Shown here: piece by piece, positions 26,314-35,117 of the stretch | Layout of the letters: each line of letters begins with the position of its first letter | Position numbering within the stretch: the stretch's first letter is position 1 | Notes under the pieces: model-generated | Told to the model about the DNA's origin: nothing | Seen by the model: the letters and a program-made list of their open reading frames with translations, nothing else | The model's database searches: none | Translations under genes and position numbers: made by a program | Assembly: GCA_017465845.1 (NCBI GenBank) | Contig: JAFTVH010000045.1 | Coordinates: 1-51,003 of the forward strand | Origin: Lachnospiraceae bacterium | GTDB lineage: Bacteria > Bacillota > Clostridia > Lachnospirales > Lachnospiraceae | Reading direction: 5' to 3' | DNA length: 51,003 nt

Positions 26314-26380
26314 ACATTTCCTCCATTCCGGTCCTTTGGACCACTCCATATCCTTAGTATCTCTGCCGGAGTTTTCAATC

Positions 26381-26433
26381 CGAATGAGCAGTCTGTAAAG
26401 CCTGCGGCTTCACAGGCTCGCGTTGCTCATTCA
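26381..26433 (-). repeat. Long leader hairpin between riboswitch and dapA
   Basis: GAATGAGCA and TGCTCATTC form an outer 9-bp stem. An inner GCCTGTGAAGC/GCCTGCGGC-type stem-loop follows. It lies after the riboswitch terminator and before dapA. No T-run follows, so its role may be RNA stability. It may also be a dispersed repeat. Confidence 0.5.
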
Positions 26434-26436
26434 CGC

Positions 26437-26472
26437 AAAACGAAACGCCGACGTACGAAGCGCCGGCGTAAA
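26437..26472 (-). terminator. Expression-platform terminator of the lysine riboswitch
   Basis: ACGCCGGCG and CGTCGGCGT pair around a CTTCGTA loop and are followed by TTCGTTTT on the minus strand. It is just downstream of the aptamer. Confidence 0.75.
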
Positions 26473-26479
26473 ATTACCA

Positions 26480-26655
26480 TTCCGCGATAGCACTCCATCT
26501 AGCCACTAGATGACAGTCATACGGCTCTTAACCGTATGCCCAAGACTTGAACTACAGGACTTCTCCTCTTTCGGCGCGTTCCCCTTTCTCGTTCCCTCTC
26601 CTGTGCCTGCCACATCCGGAAGATACTCTTGAAACACGCAACCTCTATCTCTAAT
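26480..26655 (-). promoter_or_regulatory. Lysine riboswitch (L-box)
   Basis: On the minus strand the L-box signature segments occur in order: AGATAGAGGTTGCG, TTTCAAGAGTA, GAAAGGGGAACGCGCCGAA, TTGGGCATA, TGACTGTCAT and GGAGTGCTATC. These form the five-helix lysine aptamer. Lysine binding should favour the terminator at 26437-26472 and switch off dapA. The call is by motif, not covariance. Confidence 0.9.
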
Positions 26656-26662
26656 TTCACTT

Positions 26663-26692
26663 ATCATATCACCTTAGTACTTTGCTGTCAAT
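26663..26692 (-). promoter_or_regulatory. dapA promoter
   Basis: A full -35 TTGACA (26687-26692), 17-nt spacer and TATGAT (26663-26668) on the minus strand. Transcription would begin a few bases before the aptamer. Confidence 0.85.
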
Positions 26693-26751
26693 GATTAATT
26701 CCGAAAACTCTTAACATAAATTTCTCTATTTCACCATAGTCCGGTCATCAG

Positions 26752-27249
26752 TTACTCCCAGACCTTGAATTTTACAGTTTCAATCTTGGACACCTCATCT
26801 GCCAACATGCAGATTTCATCTTTCAGGCTGATACCTGTCAAAATAACATTCGTCTCACCGTGGCACTCAATGAGCGCCTTCAGATCGTCCACGGTAATGA
26901 TATCTTTCTCAATCAGTCCCAGAACTTCGTCCAGAATCAACAAGTCACATTCTCCTGTCATAAGGACCTTTCTTGCAAAATTGATTCCGTTGCGAATATT
27001 ACGAATCTCTTCTTTCTTCTTCTCATCAGGAAGTTCGGCGTAGTTTTCATCCGATTTTTCAAAATGGAACAGCTTAATCTCCGGTTCCATTCTCCGTATG
27101 AATTCTGAATCACTTAAGCCTTTCCCTTTCAGAAATTGTATAATTACTACCGCTTGCCCTTCTGCTGCAGCCTGCACGGCTCTGCCAAGAGCAGCCGGTG
27201 ATTTTCCCCTTCCATCCCCAGTGTAGATATAAATCATACCTTTTCCCAT
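26752..27249 (-). CDS. cobO: Cob(I)yrinic acid a,c-diamide adenosyltransferase CobO-like
   Basis: 165 residues, near the CobO/BtuR length. Start MGKGMIYIYTGDGRGKSPAALGRAVQAA is the P-loop, with Ser for the usual Thr. Later LLILDEVLGLIEKDII and NVILTGIS match the family. It adds the adenosyl group to corrinoids. No other cobalamin genes are nearby, so it may serve corrinoid salvage or be a paralogue. GCGAGGTGCGCAC precedes the ATG. Confidence 0.85.
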   Translation of the reverse strand: MGKGMIYIYTGDGRGKSPAALGRAVQAAAEGQAVVIIQFLKGKGLSDSEFIRRMEPEIKLFHFEKSDENYAELPDEKKKEEIRNIRNGINFARKVLMTGECDLLILDEVLGLIEKDIITVDDLKALIECHGETNVILTGISLKDEICMLADEVSKIETVKFKVWE

Positions 27250-27322
27250 GTGCGCACCTCGCTATCTGTCGTAGAAAATGGATTTTAAGGTATTGTACCA
27301 TATTTAACGAAATTTTGCAACT

Positions 27323-27958
27323 TTATAACTCTTCGCTAAAAAGTTCCAGCTTGCTGACAGATACTTCGAATGCGACTCTGCGCTCCACATTCTCTTCATC
27401 CAGCTTCTTCATATATTCCCTGCTCTGAATACGTCCCCAGATGGCGCAGCGCTCTCCTACTCTGAAATTGCTGGCATATCTGGCATTTCTACCCCAACAG
27501 ATACAGGGTATGTAATCAGATTTGCCATAGGGTCTGTTCACGGCTAAGAGCAGGTCTGCAATCTCTCTTCCGAGAGGTGTCTTACGGTAAATCGGTTCCT
27601 TACAAATATATCCATCCAGAAATATCTGATTGGTTCTGGCACTTTCTTCAATCTCATCCACAAATTCAATCTCTCTTGCAAATACGGATAATACCAGTCT
27701 GTTCTTGCGCTCCTCGTGACGATTGTAGGAACGGAACTGTCCGCTTACACTGATCAGCATCCCTTTATAGTCCGCATTCACATCCAGAAGCCGCTCCGAT
27801 ACCATTACAGGAATGATATCATAGCTTTCACTAAGCCTCTGTACCTTCACATCCACCATGTAGAATCCTTCTCCGAAGATTTCATGGCTAAAGGCAAAAT
27901 CTCCTACGATTTCTCCCATAACCGTCACCTGGTTGTTTTCAATTACCTTATCTGTCAT
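27323..27958 (-). CDS. Single-stranded DNA-binding protein-like
   Basis: 211 residues from the ATG at 27958 with GGGAGAAC; the frame runs 57 nt further without a site. Two OB-fold-like halves are visible: MGEIVGDFAFSHEIFGEGFYMVDVKVQRLS (near 14-43) and NQIFLDGYICKEPIYRKTPLGREIADLLLAVNRPYGKSDYIPCICWGRNARYA (near 110-162). The second half has the classic SSB strand pattern. It probably binds single-stranded DNA. It is longer than typical SSB and lacks the acidic C-terminal tip of SSB; a primosome-type role is possible. Confidence 0.7.
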   Translation of the reverse strand: MTDKVIENNQVTVMGEIVGDFAFSHEIFGEGFYMVDVKVQRLSESYDIIPVMVSERLLDVNADYKGMLISVSGQFRSYNRHEERKNRLVLSVFAREIEFVDEIEESARTNQIFLDGYICKEPIYRKTPLGREIADLLLAVNRPYGKSDYIPCICWGRNARYASNFRVGERCAIWGRIQSREYMKKLDEENVERRVAFEVSVSKLELFSEEL

Positions 27959-28171
27959 TTCGAGTTCTCCCTTCTTACTATTAAGACTTATTCCGGCAAC
28001 TGTCCTTTCACACATTGTCGCCTGTAATTCACTTTATTTATACTCCATTTTTGGCTTCTTGAGTACTCTAAAATATCGCGCAATCCACCAAACATCGCAC
28101 AAACCTACTTTTTTTTCCATAATTTTTTATGTGAGAAATCTCCAAAAACCACCGCAAACTCCCATTTTTTC

Positions 28172-28200
28172 TTGCATACCGCGCAAAATAGTGTTATACT
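28172..28200 (+). promoter_or_regulatory. Promoter of typA
   Basis: TTGCAT, 17 nt, TATACT. The rest of the 375-bp gap 27959-28333 shows an AT-rich stretch and a GACAAAACTCG/GGGGATTCCCGG leader, and no gene. Confidence 0.65.
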
Positions 28201-28333
28201 GATACAGTTTGAAAAATCGACACAAAAATCGGTCGACGATAATCTTCTTTTTTCGCCGCATACCGACAGTTATCGACAAAACTCGTCAAATATCGGGGAT
28301 TCCCGGTAAGTCTGATATGGAGATGAAAATATC

Positions 28334-30169
28334 ATGAAACAAAAAAGAGAAGACGTAAGAAATATTGCTATTATTGCCCATGTAGACCATGGCAAAACCA
28401 CTCTGGTAGATGAATTGCTCAAACAGAGCGGCGTATTCCGCGAGAATCAGGAGGTAGCTGAGCGCGTTATGGACTCTAATGATATCGAAAGGGAACGAGG
28501 CATTACCATCCTTTCCAAGAATACTGCTGTTATGTATAAAGGCACCAAGATCAACATCATTGACACCCCCGGTCACGCTGATTTCGGCGGCGAGGTAGAA
28601 CGTGTCCTGAAAATGGTAAACGGTGTTATCCTGGTGGTTGACGCTTTTGAAGGAGCTATGCCCCAGACCAAATTCGTGCTGCGCAAGGCCCTGGAGTTAA
28701 AGCTTCCTGTTATTGTATGTATCAACAAGATCGACCGTCCGGAAGCAAGACCTGACGAAGTCATTGATGAAGTTCTGGAACTTTTCCTGGAACTGGATGC
28801 AGACGATTCCCAACTGGATTGTCCTTTCGTATTCGCTTCCGCCAAAGCAGGCATCGCTTCTTTGGATTCCCACGAACATGGAACCAGCATGGAGCCTTTG
28901 TTTGAGACAATTCTGGACTATATTCCGGCTCCCGAGGGAGACCCTGAAGCAGGAACTCAGGTACTGATCAGTACCATTGATTATAATGAATATGTAGGCC
29001 GTATCGGTGTAGGTAAAGTAGATAACGGTACCATCAGTGTGAACCAGGAAGTAGTTATCTGCAACCACCATGAGCCTGATAAGCAGGTTAAAGTAAAAGT
29101 CAGCAAGCTATACGAATTTGACGGCCTGAACAAAGTCGAGGTACGCAGTGCTTCTATCGGCTCTATCGTAGCTATCTCCGGTATCAGTGATATCCACATC
29201 GGTGATACCCTGTGCTCGACTGACTGCGTGGAGCCTATTCCTTTCCAGAAGATCAGTGAGCCTACCATTGCCATGCATTTTATGGTAAACGACTCTCCTC
29301 TTGCAGGTCAGGAAGGAAAATATATCACCAGCCGTCACCTGCGCGACCGTCTCTTCCGTGAGCTGAATACCGATGTATCCCTGCGCGTGGAAGAAACCGA
29401 TGCTGCTGACTGTTTCAAGGTATCCGGACGTGGTGAGCTTCATCTGTCTGTCCTGATTGAAAATATGAGACGTGAAGGCTTTGAATTTGCGGTAAGTAAA
29501 GCAGAAGTGCTTTACCATCATGATGAAAACGGCAAGCTGACCGAGCCTATGGAGCTGGCTTATATCGATGTTCCTAACGAGTTCGCCGGTGCCGTTATCG
29601 AAAAGCTGGGCCAGAGAAAAGGGGAACTGCGCAATATGGGCTCCATCAGCGGCGGAACCTATACCCGCCTGGAGTTCTCCATTCCTGCCAGAGGTTTGAT
29701 CGGTTATCGTGGAGAATTCATGACTGATACCAAGGGTAACGGTATCTTAAACACTGTATTTAATGGTTACGATCATTATAAGGGAGATATCCAATACCGC
29801 AAGCTGGGCTCCCTGATTGCTTTCGAGGCAGGTGAATCCATTACCTACGGCCTGTACAATGCCCAGGAGCGTGGTACCCTATTCATCGGACCCGGCGAAA
29901 AGGTATATGCCGGAATGGTAGTAGGACAGACCGGACGTAGTGAAGATATTGAACTGAATGTTTGCAAGAAGAAACAGCTGACCAATACCCGTTCTTCCAG
30001 TGCAGATGAAGCACTGCGCCTGACACCGCCTAAGATTTTAAGTCTGGAGCAGGCACTTGATTTCATCGATACAGATGAATTGTTAGAGGTAACTCCTACA
30101 CATTTGAGAATCCGTAAGAAGATTCTGGATCCTACGCTTCGTAAGAGAGCGGCTATGAGCAAGAAATAA
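28334..30169 (+). CDS. typA: Translational GTPase TypA/BipA
   Basis: 611 residues, full length. G-domain motifs: G1 [11 protein letters not shown]2 RERGITI, G3 DTPGHADF, G4 NKID and G5 SAKAG. Domains II and III and the C-terminal TypA-specific part ([36 protein letters not shown]) follow. It associates with the ribosome and helps assembly and stress adaptation. GGAGATGAAAATATC precedes the ATG. Confidence 0.97.
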   Translation: MKQKREDVRNIAIIAHVDHGKTTLVDELLKQSGVFRENQEVAERVMDSNDIERERGITILSKNTAVMYKGTKINIIDTPGHADFGGEVERVLKMVNGVILVVDAFEGAMPQTKFVLRKALELKLPVIVCINKIDRPEARPDEVIDEVLELFLELDADDSQLDCPFVFASAKAGIASLDSHEHGTSMEPLFETILDYIPAPEGDPEAGTQVLISTIDYNEYVGRIGVGKVDNGTISVNQEVVICNHHEPDKQVKVKVSKLYEFDGLNKVEVRSASIGSIVAISGISDIHIGDTLCSTDCVEPIPFQKISEPTIAMHFMVNDSPLAGQEGKYITSRHLRDRLFRELNTDVSLRVEETDAADCFKVSGRGELHLSVLIENMRREGFEFAVSKAEVLYHHDENGKLTEPMELAYIDVPNEFAGAVIEKLGQRKGELRNMGSISGGTYTRLEFSIPARGLIGYRGEFMTDTKGNGILNTVFNGYDHYKGDIQYRKLGSLIAFEAGESITYGLYNAQERGTLFIGPGEKVYAGMVVGQTGRSEDIELNVCKKKQLTNTRSSSADEALRLTPPKILSLEQALDFIDTDELLEVTPTHLRIRKKILDPTLRKRAAMSKK

Positions 30170-30189
30170 CAGACTATATCAAAACAGTA

Positions 30190-30236
30190 AGAGGCGTCTA
30201 TTCACATAACTGTGAGTTGACGCCTCTGCTTGTTTT
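30190..30236 (+). terminator. typA terminator
   Basis: AGAGGCGTC and GACGCCTCT form the outer stem with TTCACA/TGTGAG inside; CTTGTTTT follows. Confidence 0.8.
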
Positions 30237-30292
30237 GGTTAAATCATGCATGCAATTGTGGATTATTATCACTCCGCAAAATCTCCAGGCCT

Positions 30293-31093
30293 TTAAAACG
30301 CAAAATCTCCTACCAACGGGCAATGATCAGAGGAACTAAGAGCCCTTGTGTCCGTAAGTACCTGAAAACATTCTGCCTGAAGAGAGTTCTCTCCATAAGT
30401 CAGAATATAATCGATTGTAACAGCGGGAAGAGAAGTTCCCACATAATCTCCCTGTTCATTTCTTACTGGGTATTTATGGCAGGTATGGCAATCGGTTGTC
30501 TTCGGCGCCTTTGCACGGATATCCTGAAATCCTTGGGTCAGCATTGTCTTGTAGGGAAGTTCTCCCTGAACGGCATTGGCTCCGTTATTCAGATCTCCGG
30601 CTACGATAACCGGTACATTATATTTCTCAATAATCTCATCGCAAAGCTTCTTAAGAGCTGCCACATTTTCCAGTCGCTGCCTCGTATCCTTCTCTGATTG
30701 ATATTGCCACCAGAAATGAGTAGAAATGATGCAGACAGGCTTTCCGGTTGCTTTTTCTTTCAATATTGCCCAGGTTATAGATTTAGAGTTGATATCATTT
30801 AAACCCTCGTATGGCATAAATCCGCTGTCTAAAAGTTCCCATCTGTCTCTGCGATAGAAAACAGGAGTAAAATTACGGTTCCACTCTTCAGGAGCAGCTT
30901 CTGCGTAAGTATCCTTTAAAATCTCCTGCATCGCATCTTCTCCCTGACGGCTGGTATCAGGATTACACTCCTGGAAAGTACAAAAATCCGGCCGGCACTC
31001 CTGAATTAAAGTGTAAATCAGGCGATTGCGGTTCGCCACGCTCTCGGTCTTTGGCATATTTCCCCATATGTTCTGATCATATAAACGAATCAT
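30293..31093 (-). CDS. Endonuclease/exonuclease/phosphatase (EEP) family protein
   Basis: 266 residues. Catalytic motifs: TFQECNPD near 40, STHFWWQYQ, VIVAGDLNNGANA near 165 and SSSDHCPLVGDF at the end, matching metal-dependent EEP enzymes. Substrates in the family range from DNA to phosphoinositides; none can be assigned here. No signal peptide. AAAGGAAAG precedes the ATG. Confidence 0.8.
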   Translation of the reverse strand: MIRLYDQNIWGNMPKTESVANRNRLIYTLIQECRPDFCTFQECNPDTSRQGEDAMQEILKDTYAEAAPEEWNRNFTPVFYRRDRWELLDSGFMPYEGLNDINSKSITWAILKEKATGKPVCIISTHFWWQYQSEKDTRQRLENVAALKKLCDEIIEKYNVPVIVAGDLNNGANAVQGELPYKTMLTQGFQDIRAKAPKTTDCHTCHKYPVRNEQGDYVGTSLPAVTIDYILTYGENSLQAECFQVLTDTRALSSSDHCPLVGDFAF

Positions 31094-31237
31094 CTTTCCT
31101 TTTTCTCCATTCCGGACCGGTCTTCTCTATCCTCTCCCGGATTCATTCCGGCCGCTTTTTTAAAGCTATTCGAAAGCTTCGTTTAGAAGTATAATCCACT
31201 CAGTTTGCAAAGTCAATAATCGCTGTTACGGTTTCGA

Positions 31238-32629
31238 TTAAAATTCATACATGGTAAGATATTTCTTCGTATTTTCGCACATCTCATCAAATAATTTCCG
31301 TGCATCCTCTATTCCACAGGTAACAAGCGGATCATTTGCAAATGCAGAGAATATCTTTTCCGGATCACGTTCTGCAATTCCCTCGGATACCAGCTCCTGC
31401 TCTGCACTAATTCTGGAAACAAGAGCATAGATTTCTTTCGGGATCGGTCCGGCAAATACAGGTGTCAGGCTGTTTGATCTGAACACTGCATTTGTCTCGA
31501 CCACTGCACCCATAGGCAGGTTGGGAATCTGACCCATATTAGGGATATTTACATTGGTAACCAGCTCTGTGAGACCCAGCAATGCTCTGATCTGATTGAC
31601 ACCTTCTTCTCCGGTACCGTTGATCTTCACTTCCTCTTCACCGCTTACCAGTCTGGCGCTTCTTTCCAGACGTTTCTTCAGGTCTTCTTTTCTCCATGCA
31701 ACCGTTGTCAGACCAAAGTGCATTTCTTTTACGCGCTCAGGACTTTCCAGATACCATTTTCCTTCACAAAACTCTGCAAGATGTCTGTCTCCGGCAGCTG
31801 CAATGTATCCGAAACGGTTGAATAAATCTATCTTTACTTTTTCATTGCATGCAAAGCTGTTATTCATCCAGTTGCTGTCAACTGTTCCCTTCTGATAACC
31901 ATCTTTGTGATTCTTGCAATATTCACGGTAGTAAGGGAACAGATCGATATTCTTGTAGGTAGCTTTGGTCAGCCAGGTAAAATGATTGACTGCTACAGGA
32001 TTTACCTTGATTTCATGTCTCTCAACATTTTGGACACCCAGCATCTCTTCTACCACACGTGCAAGGAATTTCTGGGTTCCGAATACCTCATGGCAGCAGC
32101 CGAAGGCTTTGATTTCCGGGTAGACTCTATAAAGTGTCTTTACACACAAGGTCATAGGATTGGTATAGTTGATGACCCATGCCTGGGGTGCATATTTCTT
32201 GATATTCTCTGCGATTTCCTCAAACATAGGAATAGTACGCATTGCACGAACAATTCCGCCGGGGCCTGAGGTATCACCAACAGACTGATAAATGCCGTAT
32301 TTTTCCGGTGCATGTACATCTGATTCCATCTCATCAAAGGTTCCGGGAAGAATGGAAATAATGATAAAATCAGCACCAGTCAAAGCTTCTCCAATGGTTT
32401 CTACTGCATGATAATTCCAGATGGACTTTGCACCTTCTGCTGACTGGAATTTATTTCCGATGATTTCGTTGTTCTTTGCAGCCTGCATATCGATATCATA
32501 CAGATATACGTCTCCGCTGATATCATCACAGGATGCCAGGTCACTCATAAGTCCCCACGCCCAACCACGGGAACCGCCGCCTATGTAGGCAATTTTGATT
32601 TCACTTACTTTGCTTGCTTCATATTTCAT
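31238..32629 (-). CDS. GH4 glycosidase, probable alpha-galacturonidase (LplD-type)
   Basis: 463 residues. N-terminal NAD-binding motif IAYIGGGSRGW (about 13-23), NYTNP (154-158) and C179-H-E-V182. GH4 enzymes use NAD+ and a divalent metal with a redox-based mechanism. The CHEV motif is the published mark of the alpha-galacturonidase subgroup; other GH4 classes carry CHSV, CDMP or CNVP. This suggests hydrolysis of pectin-derived alpha-galacturonides. CGGAGGTATTTCTC precedes the ATG. It is divergent from an AraC regulator. Confidence 0.85.
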   Translation of the reverse strand: MKYEASKVSEIKIAYIGGGSRGWAWGLMSDLASCDDISGDVYLYDIDMQAAKNNEIIGNKFQSAEGAKSIWNYHAVETIGEALTGADFIIISILPGTFDEMESDVHAPEKYGIYQSVGDTSGPGGIVRAMRTIPMFEEIAENIKKYAPQAWVINYTNPMTLCVKTLYRVYPEIKAFGCCHEVFGTQKFLARVVEEMLGVQNVERHEIKVNPVAVNHFTWLTKATYKNIDLFPYYREYCKNHKDGYQKGTVDSNWMNNSFACNEKVKIDLFNRFGYIAAAGDRHLAEFCEGKWYLESPERVKEMHFGLTTVAWRKEDLKKRLERSARLVSGEEEVKINGTGEEGVNQIRALLGLTELVTNVNIPNMGQIPNLPMGAVVETNAVFRSNSLTPVFAGPIPKEIYALVSRISAEQELVSEGIAERDPEKIFSAFANDPLVTCGIEDARKLFDEMCENTKKYLTMYEF

Positions 32630-32725
32630 GAGAAATACCTCCGTGTTTTTTCTTCAGTATATATCATAAAATTTATGTTTTCCTTGAAATAATTGCCTGT
32701 TTTCTTTAAATTCTTGATTAATTTG

Positions 32726-32754
32726 TTTTCTTTCCATCATTTTTTTGCTATAAT
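32726..32754 (+). promoter_or_regulatory. Promoter of the AraC gene beside the GH4 gene
   Basis: TTTTCT, 17 nt, TATAAT; the -10 box is perfect and the -35 box is weak, consistent with regulation. Confidence 0.5.
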
Positions 32755-32809
32755 AATTTTGCAGATTAGGACTTTATTTTGCAATTATGATCGTCTGTTG
32801 GAGGCTTCT

Positions 32810-33610
32810 ATGATACTTGTAAGTGACAGAACCATTTCCCGAAATGCCATATCAAATAAAAGAGTAATATGCCGGGTGCATTATCACGAAGAGCACGAAC
32901 TGTACTATATGCTGAAAGGGAAAACAACCTACTACATCGGAGATGAAATTTACCACATTGAAGAGGGAAATTTTGCTTTTATACCCAAAGGTATTCTGCA
33001 CAAGACGGATAATGAGAACTGTTTGACGAATGAGCGTATCCTGGTAAGCTTCGGTGACGATATTTTTACAGATGAACTGCAAAGCGTGAAAGAAGAACTC
33101 TGCAAATGTCGCCTGATATCCATTACAGAGTCTCAGCTTCCCCGTCTGGAAGCCTTGCTTCTGCAAATCGAAGCCGAGAGCAATCGGGATGACAGCTATA
33201 AGGATATTATGACGGATTTGTATATCAAGGAACTATTGACTCAGATATGTCGCTATAAATACGAGCATAAACAGGTCCTGTCAGGTTCTGACAAGACCAT
33301 ACATATGATTTCTAAATTTATCAGCGCTAACTTTCGTCAGGAGCTTTCTCTCAAGACATTGAGCAAGATCTTTGCCATGAGTGAAAGCCACCTGTCCAGA
33401 AAGTTCAAAGCCTCCACAGGAATCGGATTGAACGAATACATTAATTACGTGCGTATTACCAATGCGGAAAAGCTTTTACAGGAAAATGAACTGTCCATTA
33501 CAGAGATTGCGGAACAATGCGGCTATAATGACAGTAATTACTTTTCTACTGTCTTTAAGCGGGTTAAGGGGATGACACCGCAGAAATATGGGAAGCATTT
33601 TCGTATCTGA
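32810..33610 (+). CDS. AraC-family regulator, likely controlling the GH4 gene
   Basis: 266 residues from the ATG at 32810 with GGAGGCTTCT; the upstream frame to 32693 has no such site. An N-terminal cupin-like sensor (HYHEEHELYYMLKGKTTYYIGDEIYHIEEGNFAFIPKGILHK) leads to a C-terminal AraC domain (LKTLSKIFAMSESHLSRKFKASTGIGLNEYINYVRITNAEKLL and GYNDSNYFSTVFKRVKGMTPQKY). Ligand binding in the cupin probably reports a sugar. Divergent placement makes it the likely regulator of the alpha-galacturonidase. Confidence 0.85.
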   Translation: MILVSDRTISRNAISNKRVICRVHYHEEHELYYMLKGKTTYYIGDEIYHIEEGNFAFIPKGILHKTDNENCLTNERILVSFGDDIFTDELQSVKEELCKCRLISITESQLPRLEALLLQIEAESNRDDSYKDIMTDLYIKELLTQICRYKYEHKQVLSGSDKTIHMISKFISANFRQELSLKTLSKIFAMSESHLSRKFKASTGIGLNEYINYVRITNAEKLLQENELSITEIAEQCGYNDSNYFSTVFKRVKGMTPQKYGKHFRI

Positions 33611-33642
33611 ATAAACAGCCCTGCCAATCCCCTTCCGGCAAT

Positions 33643-34563
33643 TTATTTCTCATTCGAAAATTGCTTCTTGAAACAGTTGAAATTGTATTTATTATGGGAG
33701 GAATCAAGCACGGCAAACTCCACATATTTGAAACAGCTGCCTGCCTTTGCTTTGTATTGCTTACCATCTTCATCTAAAACATTGACACAAAAATCTTCAA
33801 ATGCCCTCGCAAACTGTTTCGCTACCTGTGCTGCATCATTTCCAAATGCACCACACCCCCAGGCACCAAGTACCAGATATTCATATCCCTGCTCTGCTGC
33901 AACATGGAGCATAGCCAGAATGCGCTGATATAATACCTCCTCCAGCTGCTTTGCCCTTAGCTTACTGCCCACATGTCCCAGTGCTGGCGCTGCGCAAGTC
34001 AGGACAGCTACAGAAAACGGCTCATCCATATATTGTCTGTCCCGCTGCCGAAATACCTCCACATGGGGCGAAATAATCATGGAGTCTGATGACATCAGCC
34101 GACGCGATTTCTTTCTGTTATAATCATAATATTCCCGTGCCTGATCACCTTCCAGTGAAACCAATAATGTGCTTCTTCTGCATAAATCTTCTTCCTGCGC
34201 CACATCCCCATACCTGACGCCTCCGCCCGGATGCGTTGCATTGGCAAAATTCAATACCAACACTTTACCCGTAGGAGTCTGGCTGTTCCAGATTTCAGAC
34301 TTCATAATTTCCCTTGCTGCTTCAAAAGAATCTCTGTTCGTCACAGTAAAAATCGGCTTCTTGTGATCACTATATAGCGACCGCTGTAACAAATGGTTTT
34401 CTTTCAGCTGACTGACAGCTTCCACTGTCCAGACAATGGCCTCCTTGCAGGAAGCGGTATCCTTATTCAGATGGATATTCTGCCCATTCTTTGAATATCT
34501 CCCTGCAGCAATGACTTTCAAGGTATCATGCAACGTCTTAACTCTCCCTAATCTTGTGCTCAT
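33643..34563 (-). CDS. Bacterial-type poly(ADP-ribose) glycohydrolase (TIGR02452 family)
   Basis: 306 residues from the ATG at 34563 with GGAGG 7 nt upstream. The signature GGGVRYGDVAQEE (113-125) places it in the PARG macrodomain family: the Gly-rich loop and the Glu pair hold ADP-ribose and catalyse cleavage. Also present: NFANATHPGG before it and LGAWGCGAFGNDAAQVA near 238-255. It probably removes ADP-ribose from proteins or nucleic acids. No ADP-ribosyltransferase is adjacent. Confidence 0.9.
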   Translation of the reverse strand: MSTRLGRVKTLHDTLKVIAAGRYSKNGQNIHLNKDTASCKEAIVWTVEAVSQLKENHLLQRSLYSDHKKPIFTVTNRDSFEAAREIMKSEIWNSQTPTGKVLVLNFANATHPGGGVRYGDVAQEEDLCRRSTLLVSLEGDQAREYYDYNRKKSRRLMSSDSMIISPHVEVFRQRDRQYMDEPFSVAVLTCAAPALGHVGSKLRAKQLEEVLYQRILAMLHVAAEQGYEYLVLGAWGCGAFGNDAAQVAKQFARAFEDFCVNVLDEDGKQYKAKAGSCFKYVEFAVLDSSHNKYNFNCFKKQFSNEK

Positions 34564-34694
34564 CGACAATCCTCCGCCCTTCAGATTTTACTTTTATTTT
34601 AGTATTACTCCTTATTAATGTCAATGAACCCAAGAAAGATTTTCGCTCCACCCAAAGGAAGTCTGAAACCTACTTTGCCATAAAAGCCAAAACC

Positions 34695-35039
34695 TCAGCT
34701 TGTTCGGCGCTGACCGATTCCCATTCTTTTATGAAACAGATAAATGTGTATCGCCAGCATAAATACAATGATAATGGATATCGCTTTGTGAAGCGCAAGA
34801 ATCAGTGGTATTTCATCAAAAATCATTCCAAAGATTCCGCTGATAAACGCAAGGAATACGCTTCCCAGAACAAGGTACTTTTTGGCATTCATACGTTTTC
34901 CGTAAAGTACTGTATGGATAATGCATAAAATCAGGAAGAGTGTGGATGCCATCTTATGAATGACGATACCGGTCAGCGGGACCATGATAGTGATGATAAA
35001 TGTGATAAGTAGTAACCTGTTAATTAGTTTGTGCTTCAT
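34695..35039 (-). CDS. Small membrane protein, DUF4405-like (heme-binding candidate)
   Basis: 114 residues with four hydrophobic segments (about 8-26, 30-46, 54-75 and 82-101). Histidines H28, H42, H84 and H97 sit in or near membrane helices, as in small b-type cytochromes. TGGAGGAAAA precedes the ATG. The leader contains a strong palindromic operator. It resembles DUF4405 proteins; heme binding is inference. Confidence 0.6.
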   Translation of the reverse strand: MKHKLINRLLLITFIITIMVPLTGIVIHKMASTLFLILCIIHTVLYGKRMNAKKYLVLGSVFLAFISGIFGMIFDEIPLILALHKAISIIIVFMLAIHIYLFHKRMGIGQRRTS

Positions 35040-35052
35040 TTTTCCTCCATAG

Positions 35053-35093
35053 GTGATATATCGTTAGTTTAAACTAACTTTTGTAATATATCA
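35053..35093. promoter_or_regulatory. Nested palindromic operator before the small membrane-protein gene
   Basis: A perfect 16-bp palindrome GTTAGTTT-AAACTAAC at 35063-35078 lies inside a looser outer inverted repeat (GTGATATAT near 35054, ATATATCAC near 35085). This is the shape of a MarR- or TetR-type operator. No such regulator gene is nearby. Confidence 0.65.
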
Positions 35094-35117
35094 CATACTT
35101 AGGAGAAATGCAAGATA

